Notes: generated from the sequence alone by a model not told the origin. Shown: positions 1 through 9,738, counted from the stretch's first letter. The stretch: DNA of 51,692 bases from Martensiomyces pterosporus (GCA_025201845.1 MU603968.1:80723-132414), one strand, 5' to 3'. Made by a program: numbers and translations.

Positions 1-88
1 CTGCTAGTAGAAAGGTGTGTCCAGACCGAAATGGGTGATGCAGGATATACTCGTGTTGGATCGGTTGATATTTAGCTATGCACAAGCT

Positions 89-1087
89 CTATACAAGCTC
101 TTCCTCAGTCTGGGGCTTTAACACGGTGGATGACTGCGCGGCCGAGTGACGCCTGCTCATAAGCTGTGAGCCTCTGTCGCCTGGAAGATAAGGCAGGCCA
201 CGATACTCGCGGTATATGCTGACGAACTCTCGTCGCACCGGAGCATAGGCGTAGAATATCGCTGCAATGAATGGCACTGAAAGACACTGCAATGTGGTGC
301 TGATCGAGTCCAGCGAGGTGTAGTTTCTCTGCTTTGCGTACCGTATCGTGCCGTAGGTCACTGCGAACCACATCGAAATAATTGGAGTGACTGGGACCCA
401 AGCAATGTGCAGCAGCGCATGGTTAATGCGGGCCCTCTTCAGCCTGCGTGCTTCGTCGACGGTGAAATGCGCAGCGTCGGAGTATCTTGAGCAGTTGATC
501 GCACTCTCCACTCGCGATGAGGTCTTCATTACATGGCGAAGAATGACAGTTAGACTCCAAATTCCAATCAGCCCTGCAACAATGATCCACGTGAATGTCG
601 TGAACCACTTGAAGATAATCAGCTCTTTCGAAGGTATCGCATCGTATTCGCAGTACGACTGGAGTTTCAGCAATCGTGGGGGAACCACCAGGACCATTGC
701 CTCTGGTACCACAGAAAACACAGCAGCTGCCACAATAATGGCCACAAACACCCAGTGCTGGTCGCGCTCAATGTTTTTGATCAATATCAGCTGCAAGTAC
801 AGCACGCAGAAGTCGGTCGCAAAGAGGGGTGCCACTGACGTTACCAGACCGAAGAACACGACAACACGGCAATTGGCTTCGCCTTTGATCTTGTGGTAGC
901 CAATGACCATTTGCAGCACGCTCTTTGCGAATGACAGCACTTGCAAGATCGTCACTGTCCGAAATATAGGCAATCTTAGCAGCTTGCGCCGCTTGAGTAT
1001 CACAAACATGTTCAGAAGAAGAGTAAATGATGATATCGCAATATCGACAATATACCATGCTCTGTCGAGCACTGTCTCATCAAACAT
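89..1087 (-). CDS. Seven-helix receptor-like protein A (probable GPCR)
   Basis: Intact 332-residue frame starting at ATG 1087. Seven hydrophobic segments are visible, with a basic third inner loop (about residues 184-222) and a Ser-rich C-terminal tail. A Cys at the start of helix 3 (C73) and one in outer loop 2 within SYCEY (C146) sit where GPCRs form their conserved disulfide. It is a clear paralogue of the genes at 1862-2962 and 4543-5553, sharing IFR...LQ after helix 1, FC.LYLQL in helix 3, PPR..SYC.Y before helix 5, WVPVTPI in helix 6 and APVRRE after helix 7. No DRY or NPxxY motif is seen, so it is not an ordinary rhodopsin-class receptor. Ligand and G-protein coupling are unknown; receptor function is inferred from topology only. 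Confidence 0.8.
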   Translation of the reverse strand: MFDETVLDRAWYIVDIAISSFTLLLNMFVILKRRKLLRLPIFRTVTILQVLSFAKSVLQMVIGYHKIKGEANCRVVVFFGLVTSVAPLFATDFCVLYLQLILIKNIERDQHWVFVAIIVAAAVFSVVPEAMVLVVPPRLLKLQSYCEYDAIPSKELIIFKWFTTFTWIIVAGLIGIWSLTVILRHVMKTSSRVESAINCSRYSDAAHFTVDEARRLKRARINHALLHIAWVPVTPIISMWFAVTYGTIRYAKQRNYTSLDSISTTLQCLSVPFIAAIFYAYAPVRREFVSIYREYRGLPYLPGDRGSQLMSRRHSAAQSSTVLKPQTEEELV

Positions 1088-1861
1088 CGGTCGAGGATTG
1101 TGAGAACTGCCAAGAGATAATCAAAACATCGAACCATAGGAAAAAGAGCAGAAAACCTTGTGTATGTGAACTGGCGTGCAAGAGAGTAGAGTGGACGAAA
1201 GCATAGGCCTCTAGCTCACGTCTGGGCAGCGTTTCCCCCCCCCCATACAAATGCGCGGAATATGCACGAGCCCTTACTGCTGTCATTTAATATGACCGCC
1301 TTGTTGCTGGGCCACTAGTCGGTGCTACCACTTGTATTTTTGCAATGAAATCCCTGAAGGTGAAATTCTTAACGTAATGCACATGATGCTACTTGGTTCT
1401 AGGCGTATCTGGATGATGCGGTGTGGTAGCTCACAAAAAGAAGCTGTGCAATGCAATGCAAGACATGTCGACATCGATCAAGAGACGTGTGTCCAGGCTA
1501 AGGCAGAAGTCCCATGGAGGCTGGGTGGACTAGGGTCGTACGCCTGAGGCAGGTGCTGGCGAGTATACAGCGAATCTTGGTGCGTGTGGGCGGCGTGTAT
1601 GCAGGTGATTGTCCTCGCAGACCTCGGCGAAACGCACAGAATGAAGACAGGTGGCAACAGCAAGAAAAGCTTGCATCCACGACCAGCACCACCAACAGAA
1701 GTTGCCCACGTAGAAAGAGCTGAAAGTGGGTGCAAGATTGATGGGGGTTTTGTGGCGACTCTATTACATAGAATGATGCTGCACATGTAAACTGGAGAAA
1801 AGCAATAGTGTAAAGTCATAAATACAGTGTAAAGAGGTGTGCTGCAAGTGCGGCATCGCTT
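1088..1861. other. Intergenic stretch between receptor genes A and B
   Basis: 774 bases separating the 5' end of receptor A from the 3' end of receptor B, both on the minus strand. It should hold the promoter of A and the 3' UTR of B. Open frames here are short, overlap on both strands and show no protein-family features. I see no RNA gene or repeat. Confidence 0.6.
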
Positions 1862-2962
1862 TTAGATTGCCTCAGGGTCAAAATCGATATCGCACAGGGT
1901 GGCAGCCTGCGATGACAAAGATTGCGAGTCATCGCCCTCCATGGCATATGGACATATATCCTCCTGGTTCAGGTGCCGCTCTTGGTCGTCGTGTGAATAC
2001 AATGACGGTGCCATGCCCCCCTTCTCCTTGTTCTCGTCCACGGTCAGCTGCAGGTACGCTCTTCTTACGGGCGGGCTAAAGTAGAACGTCATGGCCATAA
2101 AGAGGACCTCCAAGAACTGGAAGCAAGCATCGGCGATTGCCAACGACGCTATTGCCCTCTGGTTCCTGTACACCACGATCAGGTACACTGTGCTAAACCA
2201 CAAGCTCACTATGGGCATGACCGGGAACCAGACTATGGACCTGAGCGTCTTGATAATCAGCATCGTGCTGCTCCGCCTTTTCCTCTGTCTCCGTATGGAA
2301 GCCACGCCTGTCGAACATGCTGTGCTGAGAGAGTTCGAGGAGCTGGACGCCTCGTCCGACGCCTCCCGCGATCGCCGAATTATGCATATGGCTATGGCAA
2401 TTATGCTGCATATGCCGATCAGCCCAGCAAGCACGATCCAGGCGTAGCAGACGAGCCACTTGAACACGAACGTGCGCGTGCTCGGGATTTCGGTGTACTT
2501 GCAGTACGAGTCAATCCCGGCAGTTCTTGGCGGAATGTACAAAATGAAGCTCTCCGGCAGCAAGGAGAATACCAGTATGCCCAGAACCATCAGCACCTTG
2601 GGCCATAGTCTCGAGTGGGGGACCTTGCTGATGAGGACGATCTGGAAGTACAGGATGCAGAACACCGATATGTACAGTGGTGTGATTGCGAATACGATCG
2701 AGAGGAATACAAATACGCGACAGCCGCCGCTGCTGTCCGGCTCAATGTAGACAACCAGGAGCTCAAAGAGGCTTTTGAGCACCCCGAGTACCTGCAGCAC
2801 AAGTATGACTCGAAATATTGTGATTTTGAGGAGCTCTCTGCGTCTGGCCGACAATGCAATGGCGAGTATGAGCGTCACCAGCGCCAAGGCAAGATCCACA
2901 CTGGAGAGCACTACTCGCAGCGGCCGAAGAGCGCTCGTGCTGTAGTATATAGCGCCGCCCAT
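1862..2962 (-). CDS. Seven-helix receptor-like protein B (probable GPCR)
   Basis: Intact frame of 366 residues from ATG 2962. Same fold as its neighbours: seven hydrophobic helices, C81 at the start of helix 3 and C154 in the SYCKY motif of outer loop 2, exactly 73 residues apart as in the other two copies. The third inner loop is the longest of the three (about residues 196-240), very Ser-rich and then basic (RRQRKRR), a likely phosphorylation and coupling region. The tail of about 60 residues is acidic and Ser-rich. A TATA-like element lies about 150 bases upstream. Role as a membrane receptor is inferred from topology; no ligand can be named. Confidence 0.82.
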   Translation of the reverse strand: MGGAIYYSTSALRPLRVVLSSVDLALALVTLILAIALSARRRELLKITIFRVILVLQVLGVLKSLFELLVVYIEPDSSGGCRVFVFLSIVFAITPLYISVFCILYFQIVLISKVPHSRLWPKVLMVLGILVFSLLPESFILYIPPRTAGIDSYCKYTEIPSTRTFVFKWLVCYAWIVLAGLIGICSIIAIAICIIRRSREASDEASSSSNSLSTACSTGVASIRRQRKRRSSTMLIIKTLRSIVWFPVMPIVSLWFSTVYLIVVYRNQRAIASLAIADACFQFLEVLFMAMTFYFSPPVRRAYLQLTVDENKEKGGMAPSLYSHDDQERHLNQEDICPYAMEGDDSQSLSSQAATLCDIDFDPEAI

Positions 2963-4542
2963 AGCCGAAAATAAGCAATAGGAAATATAGACGATGAGGG
3001 CTACATGTGCAGACTATTGGGAAACCTGGTGCAAAGAGGCGGTGGAGAACTGGTGCTTGTTGAGCAGCAAGGTGGAACGTGGCAGGGAATCGAAGCGCAC
3101 TCTAGATGCGTATTTTTATACACATGCAAGAGAATTAAACGTAAAGCAGAGGGTGGATTGCACAGGACGCGGCAGGGGTGTGGGGTGAAGAGAGAAAAGA
3201 AAAGAGCATCTGCGGCGATAGCATTCCGGGTTCCAGCATCTGAAAATTGCAGCAAGGCAATAGTGAGCATTTCAGCATATGAGCGGTTGTCCGCCGGGGC
3301 GTGCTCCATCTACAACTACAGCTAGCTCATAGTAATTTGGGGCAGCGGCTTTCGGCAGTCGCCTGTTGCTCGCCCAGGCGCCTTGTACGACACGCACTCA
3401 AACGAGAACACAAACACACACCCATACACACACGCATACACAGGGATCATCGGCGCTCCGTGCAAGGCAGCTCAGTTTTCTCTGTTCATAGTGCAGCAGT
3501 CTCCTTGTTTGGCCGAGGGCAAGCAACGAAGCAGTATTGCCAGTGGATAAACACTCAAGCGCAGCAGCAGCTCGGGGCAGTAAAAGTAATATGTGTACTA
3601 TATAGCGGCAATTTCGCAAGCGCCGGCGATAGTATGAGCTTCCCCGGCTGAACAAAGGCGTATCGCTGCATCCTTGCTGGTGCCAATCGGCCATCAGCCA
3701 CCGCTTGGCACCCCATTTGGGATTCGGCTCATGCACTTTAGTTTTGCTGCTGCGATTCCTGCGCACATCCGTGCGTGAAATGCGCACGATCCTCTACCAG
3801 AAGATGAAGGGCTGCTAGCCTCCACCCGGTGTATTCTAGGCCATTGCCCAATAACACACGCAAATACACCGTCAGCCAAGGCTGCGGTCTGGATTCAGTT
3901 GGCCAGTATCGTACCAGCACTGTGGCGTTTTTGTGGAGAGAGAGCACAAAGATCAAGGGATTGCTGCTATTTATTCTTTCACTGGCTGTGTTGCTCCTTC
4001 ATATTGATGATGGACACGCGGACAGTCCCTGAAGCCTTAGCAGCAGCAGTGCCTAGTTGCGGAGCAGCTTCGGCCTGCGATATCCAATATCCTTGGTGGT
4101 GTGCTAATAATAGCAGCATAATGCTGCCCACTACAGATAACTGGGTCGATTTTTTCCCCCAGAGGACACTTGACATGTGACCACAGCGGGGGAGAGTGGT
4201 GTTTCCAAAGTGTACCAAGCACTGGAGAGGGGCTGGCAGTGTACGTCAGCGGCCAAGCGGCTTCAGGGCAGCGCTCTTCTCCTTTCTCTTTCCTTTCCGT
4301 CCAATTATACAGTGTGTGCACCTGCGCTCACCTTGTAAATTAGTCACGGCACGCAGACGAATAAACTGGGCACTGCTTACTGGCGTGACAAGGAGCTCGA
4401 AGAGCTGCAGCAGCAGCGGAAAAGGGTGGCCATGCTTTTCCGCCTTTCTCTTCTCTGCTATTCCAAGAAATAGTTTTATAGCTTCTGGTCACAGCGGCAT
4501 TTCCACACTCATATTCAGCGCCTGTTAGCCACATACACAGCC
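2963..4542. other. Divergent intergenic region between receptors B and C
   Basis: 1.58 kb between the divergent starts of receptor genes B (minus) and C (plus), so it should contain both promoters. It has a CA-rich simple-sequence tract near 3411-3442 and a TATA-like element for B at 3111-3120. Short overlapping open frames on both strands have no recognisable features. Nothing else was found. Confidence 0.6.
3111..3120 (-). promoter_or_regulatory. TATA-like element upstream of receptor B
   Basis: Minus-strand TATAAAAATA about 150 bases before ATG 2962. Position and sequence fit a TATA box; no transcription data are available. Confidence 0.45.
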
Positions 4543-5553
4543 ATGATATTTGCTCAGGGCGTCCTGTGGGTCGCCCTCTTTTCCGTAGACCTGCTCATAT
4601 CGCTTCTGACGCTATGCGTGGCAGTCGCGATCTCGATCCGGCACCCACGGCTTCTGTCCATGGCTATATTCCAGGCCGTGTTCGCGCTGCAAGCGATGAT
4701 GGTGGCGCGCAGCATAACCGAGATAGTAATATCGGCGGTTGGCGTACATCGAGATGCCTCGTGCCGCATCGTCTTGTTTCTCGCCCTGGTGTTTGCGATA
4801 CTCCCGCTATACCTCTGCGACTTTTGCATCATATACTTGCAGCTGGTCCTAATCAACAGCGTTCCGTTCAGAAAGAAGCTGCCTCTCCGCATACTCAGCA
4901 TTTGCTGCGTGCTGCCAGCCACCATTCCTCAGCTATTCGTGCTTTTCCTCCCGCCGCGTATTGCAGACATCGACTCGTACTGCTCGTACAGCAAGCTCCC
5001 CAGCCGCCGCCACTTTGCGTTTGACTGGCTCGTGTGCAACATCTGGATACTCCTGGCTGGCGTTATCGGAATGGTCAGCATGGGAGTCACAATAACGCAT
5101 ATATACAGAACGTCGGCGAAAATCAGGAAATTGTCCGAGGACAGCTCGACACATGGCCTTGACAACTCCCAGAAACAGAGGATGGGGCTGGCTAACCGCG
5201 CCTTAGTCTCCGTTGTGTGGTTTCCCGCCACCCCCATCGTATCCCTGTACTTCACCGTGGTTTTCCATTCTGTCCGCTTCGCTAAGCAGCGAGAGATTCC
5301 GTGGATGGAAACGCTTGACATGGTGCTGCAGTTCCTCGAGCCAATATTCATTGCCATTGCGTTCTACGCCAGCCCGCCGGTCAGACATGTCCTTTATAGG
5401 TATTTCTCGAGGAAGGCAGCGGAGCATGCTGGTGTATACGACAAGGCTGGCAGCCGCAAGCACGGCAGCCAGCTGTACTCGGCCAGCCCGAACCATAGCC
5501 CTAGTACACAGGCAGGCACCAGCCTTGACACCACGATATTCGGAGACGACTAG
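4543..5553 (+). CDS. Seven-helix receptor-like protein C (probable GPCR)
   Basis: Intact 336-residue frame from ATG 4543 with seven hydrophobic helices. C74 before helix 3 and C147 in SYCSY of outer loop 2 keep the 73-residue spacing of copies A and B. Shared signatures are PPRIADIDSYC (identical to copy B except for one or two positions), WFPATPI in helix 6 and SPPVRH after helix 7. The tail carries GSQLYS, matching GSQL in copy A, and ends in acidic GDD. It is transcribed divergently from copy B. The trio probably arose by local duplication with one inversion. Function as a surface receptor is inferred. Confidence 0.82.
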   Translation: MIFAQGVLWVALFSVDLLISLLTLCVAVAISIRHPRLLSMAIFQAVFALQAMMVARSITEIVISAVGVHRDASCRIVLFLALVFAILPLYLCDFCIIYLQLVLINSVPFRKKLPLRILSICCVLPATIPQLFVLFLPPRIADIDSYCSYSKLPSRRHFAFDWLVCNIWILLAGVIGMVSMGVTITHIYRTSAKIRKLSEDSSTHGLDNSQKQRMGLANRALVSVVWFPATPIVSLYFTVVFHSVRFAKQREIPWMETLDMVLQFLEPIFIAIAFYASPPVRHVLYRYFSRKAAEHAGVYDKAGSRKHGSQLYSASPNHSPSTQAGTSLDTTIFGDD

Positions 5554-5827
5554 TCATCCGTTCTACACGCGCTCTGTGTACATCGCCCCCATCCTGTATT
5601 TGTATCTAGCCGTAGTGCTACGGGTTTGTGTTAATAAACCACTTGCCAGCGATAGCCAGTTCACATGACCCCAACCCATCAGCGGCGCTTCCGCCAATGG
5701 CTTGCTTATTAGCTCAGGTAGGTATTCTGCCAATGGGCCAAGCGCAATTTCACAAACTGCAGTCCGTCCTTACTCTATCCCAAGCTGCATTCTACATCCC
5801 AAAGACAACACCCGCAAATACCAAACC

Positions 5828-6922
5828 ATGCCGCAGTCAGACACACTCTACCATCCACCCAGGCCCCGCGGCCGGCCACCACTAGCTGATCGGCAGCGCA
5901 ACCGCCTGACACTCAAGCTCTCGGGAGCCAACCGAGCCACCGACCCACGGCCAGAACTTGAAGAGGCGGAGGCGCAGCTGGAGGAGCAATTCGTTCTACG
6001 TGTCCTGCCCGAAATGGCTGCCTCGTTCGGCAGGCAAGTGAGCGAGCGGACAATAAGCGACAATCTGGAAATCACATTTAGAGACGAGCGCAACGCCGTA
6101 GTAAAGTTCAACAACAAACGCTATGCGGCCAAACTGGTCGACTTGCCAACAATCACAGAGTCGTATAGGACGCTGGATAAGAAGCAGCTCCTGAAGACCG
6201 CAGATATCTGCCAGATGCTCCTTGTTGAACGCGAAATCAACGAGAACGAGGCGGACCAGTTGCCGCTGGCACGCGGCCTGGACATCATCCACCCCGACGG
6301 GTTGGCCCCACCGCTGGCCAATATACGAAAGAACAGGTTCCGCCGGCGCATACCCGAGGCCAAAATCGATGCTATCGAGCGAGAAGTCCTGCGTCTTTTG
6401 GAGGAGGACGCACAGGCCATGGCTGTCAAGTTCGAGGTCTACGATGAGCAGGGCGAAGACGGACGTGCAGCCACACCGAGTATCGACATAATGTCGCCCG
6501 TCACCCTCGATGACATTAACACGCCGATGGTGGCTGACGAGGATGCGGCCAGTAGCGTGGCGAATGAGGATGTAGAGTTTGACGAGAATCTGGCAGCAGA
6601 GCTGGCGCAAGGGCTGGAGGAGCTGGAGGACGATGAAGACGATGAGGAGGAGGATGATGAGGATGAAGAGAGCGAGGATGAAGACCAGCCTAACAACGAG
6701 CGGTCCATGCAGATGAAGCTTCTGGGCGAGGAGATCGCGGAATTGGAGCGCACAATCAAGAGGAAGAAGGTCGATTTGGACTCTGCGCCCAACCCGATCA
6801 TCAGACGGAGATTCGAGGATATCATCCAGAGGCTGCAGTCTGAGCTGGACGCAAAGAAGGAGCAGCTGGCGCATTATCACAAGGAAGCAGAGGAAGAGGA
6901 GGCCAACAGCGCAAAGCAATAG
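5828..6922 (+). CDS. TAF7: TFIID subunit 7 (TAF7/TAFII55-like)
   Basis: 364 residues from ATG 5828; an in-frame upstream extension from 5702 looks like leader sequence because family similarity starts after residue 50. The TAF7 core runs from EEQFVLRVLP (about residue 52) through RDERNAVVKFN, KLVDLPTI, ESYRTLDKKQLLKTADI and HPDGLAPP to FRRRIPEAKI. TAF7 is a TFIID component that contacts TAF1 and restrains its activity during initiation in the nucleus. A strongly acidic Glu/Asp block follows (about residues 265-300), then a charged helix likely to form a coiled coil. The extreme N-terminus carries PRGRPP (residues 13-18), an AT-hook core. It ends 92 bases from the end of the convergent kinase gene. 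Confidence 0.93.
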   Translation: MPQSDTLYHPPRPRGRPPLADRQRNRLTLKLSGANRATDPRPELEEAEAQLEEQFVLRVLPEMAASFGRQVSERTISDNLEITFRDERNAVVKFNNKRYAAKLVDLPTITESYRTLDKKQLLKTADICQMLLVEREINENEADQLPLARGLDIIHPDGLAPPLANIRKNRFRRRIPEAKIDAIEREVLRLLEEDAQAMAVKFEVYDEQGEDGRAATPSIDIMSPVTLDDINTPMVADEDAASSVANEDVEFDENLAAELAQGLEELEDDEDDEEEDDEDEESEDEDQPNNERSMQMKLLGEEIAELERTIKRKKVDLDSAPNPIIRRRFEDIIQRLQSELDAKKEQLAHYHKEAEEEEANSAKQ

Positions 6923-7014
6923 AACACAGGGCTCTTGCTGGAGCCAAGATAGGGACATGTACTGTTTTATATTTATTATCAGCAAAATACGAAGCAAGGC
7001 GTGAAGGCAAGCGC

Positions 7015-8418
7015 CTAAATCTGAATCTTGGGTGAGCGGCTAACCTTTATAGATGGCAGCTCCAGAAATACGTCACATCCATATCCCTCAAGAGAGATCA
7101 GGTTAAGCGATCCACCAAAGTACTCGGCATAGAGCTTCGTCATGGGCAGACCAAATCCCAGCCCAGCGATGGGGCTCTGGCCTGGCTGTGCGCTGTGGAG
7201 CGCTTCCGTGGTGGCCTCCCCTTGGTCCTCGTCGCCGTCCACGCTTCTGTGCTTGACGGTGGTGAACGAGTAATCGAAAACGCTGTCCTGGATCTCGCTC
7301 GGAATGCCGCCGCCAAAGTCCCTAATGCGGATGGCCACCCGGCCATTGCCCTTGGATATAGTGATCTTGACCGGCGGGATCTCCTCTCTGTCCTTTGCGT
7401 TCTGCAGCGTCGATCTAAATGCGTTCTTCAGCAGCTCCACCAGCATGTACTCGAGGTGCGATGGGATGTACCTGAAAGTGACGTTGGCCTGCCCGTCGAT
7501 TGTGAAGTTTGGTGCCTCGCCATACGCCATATCGCACATTGCCTGGACTCCCTGTGCACACACTCTGACCATGTGTGCCAGTTTGAGCTGGTTGTCTATG
7601 ATCCCCTGGTACCTTCCCGTATCCGTCTCCTCGTCGTACGTGCCATTGACCGTGGCCTGGTACTGGTGGTAGAGGGCGATGTGCTGGCTGGTGAGCAGCC
7701 TTAGGCCGATGCGCATCTTGACAAGGTGGTCGAGAAACTGGCACCTGTCCTCGGTGCTGAAATACCTGCGGCTTTCGTAGAATCCGCGCGCAATCTTGGG
7801 CATCACATCCTTAAGCGTGTCTGACTGCCTTGCCAGCATCTGGATGAACTTGCGCTGGTCGCCCAGCGACTCGACCATGGGAAACTTGCGCGACTCCTCA
7901 AAATGGCGGTAGTAGATCTGGTACACCTCGTTCAAATGGGGGTTCAGCCCAACAATATACGGCAGCCGCTGGAACAGCTTGACGCGCTTGGCGTAGCGTA
8001 CGGGCCGTTCGCTGCACAGGAACTGCGAGTTCTCCAGAAGGCTCTCGCGCGTCAGAGGCGGCTCGCAGATTCGCAGCAGGCTGCCCAAGGTGACGGGCTG
8101 GAGATCTGTGGCTGCGTAGCGATCGACGTCCTCGGAGTAGAACGAGGGTTCGCTGTGTGACTGCACCGAGGGGTCGGTCTGTGCGCCAGAGCTGTGCAGA
8201 ATCATGGCGCTGTGCCGTGTGAGTATGTCGCTTCGTGCCGCTGTGCTGTTGTTTGGCGTGCGTCTGGCCATGGTGTCTGCTGGCGTGCCAGTGCCCAGAG
8301 TCGAGATGGAGCGCGCTGCTGCTCGAGTGCTGAACAGCCGCTGGCGAAGGGCACGGCGGTGCAGGCAGCTCCTGCCTCTATTGAGTGCGTCCAGGCGTGG
8401 GTATTTGGCGGATAGCAT
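7015..8418 (-). CDS. Mitochondrial pyruvate/branched-chain 2-oxoacid dehydrogenase kinase
   Basis: 467 residues from ATG 8418. It belongs to the PDK/BCKDK family, which phosphorylates the E1-alpha subunit of mitochondrial 2-oxoacid dehydrogenase complexes and switches them off. The N-terminus is rich in Arg, Ser and Ala without acids, a typical matrix-targeting signal. The four-helix regulatory domain includes LVKMRIGLRLLTSQHIAL. The GHKL ATP-binding domain has the N box in LVELLKNAFR, the G1 box in RDFGGGIPSE and the G2 box in GLGFGLPMTKLYAEYFGG. The segment RLGxRxL-like and ESRRYF lean towards the Pkp2/BCKDK branch, but I cannot separate PDK from BCKDK by eye. A minus-strand TATAAA lies only about 30 bases upstream of the ATG. 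Confidence 0.93.
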   Translation of the reverse strand: MLSAKYPRLDALNRGRSCLHRRALRQRLFSTRAAARSISTLGTGTPADTMARRTPNNSTAARSDILTRHSAMILHSSGAQTDPSVQSHSEPSFYSEDVDRYAATDLQPVTLGSLLRICEPPLTRESLLENSQFLCSERPVRYAKRVKLFQRLPYIVGLNPHLNEVYQIYYRHFEESRKFPMVESLGDQRKFIQMLARQSDTLKDVMPKIARGFYESRRYFSTEDRCQFLDHLVKMRIGLRLLTSQHIALYHQYQATVNGTYDEETDTGRYQGIIDNQLKLAHMVRVCAQGVQAMCDMAYGEAPNFTIDGQANVTFRYIPSHLEYMLVELLKNAFRSTLQNAKDREEIPPVKITISKGNGRVAIRIRDFGGGIPSEIQDSVFDYSFTTVKHRSVDGDEDQGEATTEALHSAQPGQSPIAGLGFGLPMTKLYAEYFGGSLNLISLEGYGCDVFLELPSIKVSRSPKIQI

Positions 8419-8799
8419 GGCTGCACACAAAGCGCTGTGTGAGAATGTTTATATGGGGGCAGCTGACAGGGTTTGCGCTAATAGTAGGAGGGCAAAATAA
8501 TAAACAGGTTGGCGTGCGTGAGAAAAGGAAAGAAAGCAGCAGCCGTCCTCTTGGCTGAAGGCAAGGCGGAATGGAGCAGAAAGGGCTCAGAAATTGCTCG
8601 GTGTCACAATCCCAATATTCCTTGCTTTCTAGACGGCCAGCGAATGTGCAATGCTGCTGTAATCGTGGCGCGAAAAAGGCCACTCCAGGAAAGGTAGCCC
8701 CCACAGCCACAGCTGGCCTGTTATTGACTACCACCAGCAGCACAGCCAAAAGTCGGACTGCGTAAAAAACAAAATGCAAATAGCAGTAGCAACCAGGGC
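8419..8799. other. Intergenic stretch upstream of the kinase gene
   Basis: 381 bases between the start of the mitochondrial kinase and the end of the Rid gene, both minus strand. It should include the kinase promoter. A minus-strand open frame covering it begins with TTG and has no family resemblance. Nothing else seen. Confidence 0.6.
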
Positions 8800-9204
8800 C
8801 TACGCAGCAGTCTTGCGAACAGCGTCCATCTCAATCTCGATAAGCATGTCGTCATCAATCAGCTTGGCGATCTGGACCATGGTCATGACGGGCTTGGTCT
8901 GCTGGAAATAGGAATTCATGACCTCGCTGACCTCCTGCCAGTCGCGCTTAATGTCCACGACAAACATCCTGACTCTGACGACCTCGTCCAGCGTGCACGA
9001 CACCTGCTCGAGCTTCTTGCGCATGATCTCGACTGTCTGCCGGGTCTGGTCCTTGCACGAGGCGGGGATTGGCGATCCGTCGGAGCCAGCGGTGGTGCCC
9101 GCGACGTAGACGAAGGGCCCAGTGGCGAGAACGCGCGAGTAGCCCACCAGATCCTCGTAGGGCCCGCCGGACGCCACCTTGGTGCGCTGAGTGAGATCCA
9201 TCAT
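8800..9204 (-). CDS. Rid-family (YjgF/YER057c/UK114) protein without the catalytic arginine
   Basis: 134 residues from the first of two ATGs at 9204; a nine-codon extension to 9231 would need a TTG start. The chorismate-mutase-like Rid fold shows in YVAGTTAG, TRQTVEIMRKKLEQ, DEVVRVRMFV and MLIEIEMDAV. Classical RidA enzymes hydrolyse reactive enamine/imine intermediates from pyridoxal-phosphate enzymes as trimers. Where RidA has Arg in its PARS-type motif, this protein has PVMTMV, so that Arg is missing. It therefore fits one of the Rid subgroups with no proven imine deaminase activity. No targeting peptide is visible, so it is likely cytosolic. Its upstream region contains a 72-bp perfect tandem duplication. 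Confidence 0.88.
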   Translation of the reverse strand: MMDLTQRTKVASGGPYEDLVGYSRVLATGPFVYVAGTTAGSDGSPIPASCKDQTRQTVEIMRKKLEQVSCTLDEVVRVRMFVVDIKRDWQEVSEVMNSYFQQTKPVMTMVQIAKLIDDDMLIEIEMDAVRKTAA

Positions 9205-9227
9205 TGAGTAGCAGGCTGGCTGATTGG

Positions 9228-9371
9228 ACAACGACTAGTGTAAAGAGAAATAGCTTGGACTGAGATAGAATGCCGAACGAACGAGAGACGATGGCAGCCA
9301 CAACGACTAGTGTAAAGAGAAATAGCTTGGACTGAGATAGAATGCCGAACGAACGAGAGACGATGGCAGCC
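9228..9371. repeat. Perfect 72-bp tandem duplication
   Basis: Two identical 72-base copies, 9228-9299 and 9300-9371, joined head to tail. The flanking bases differ, so the unit is exactly 72 bases. It begins 24 bases upstream of the Rid start codon and so sits in its 5' UTR or core promoter. The absence of any mismatch suggests a recent event or an assembly duplication. Confidence 0.95.
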
Positions 9372-9738
9372 GACGGGCTGCCCTTTTGTATCGGCTCTGC
9401 TGGCACCTCTGCGCCCTCTTTGCCTACCGCAGCACCCACCGCACTCTGGCCCCAGCCCTAGTCCTAGCCATGGCTCTCGCATATGGCTGTTGTCGAATTG
9501 GCGATCGCATTGCAGACAAAAAATGACTCAGCACCCAATGCATGCAAGACTAGGCGATTCTCACGGGCAAGAGATGGGGGGGTGGCAGATGGCAGATGGC
9601 AGATGCGATGGCATGTAGAGTAGTGATACACACGTGCGACTAGCATGTTATTAAATAATCCATAATAGTAGGCAGCAGGTACTACACGCCAGGGTGGCAA
9701 ACAGAGAGAATGAGAAAGGAAATAGGAATACCGAATGT
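9372..9738. other. Intergenic stretch upstream of the Rid gene
   Basis: Rest of the space between the Rid promoter and the 3' end of the isomerase gene. It contains a short GGCAGAT repeat near 9583-9605. No coding or RNA features recognised. Confidence 0.55.

Noticed and set aside
1363..1374. GGTGAAATTCTT, a 12-base match to a conserved 18S rRNA segment
   Set aside because: Similarity stops at 12 bases on both sides; no rRNA fragment is present.
5996..6997. 333-codon minus-strand frame opposite TAF7
   Set aside because: Antisense shadow of the TAF7 coding region, including its acidic block read as Leu/Ile-rich sequence.
8378..8779. 133-codon minus-strand frame upstream of the mitochondrial kinase
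   Set aside because: Starts with TTG, overlaps the kinase start in another frame and has no domain features.
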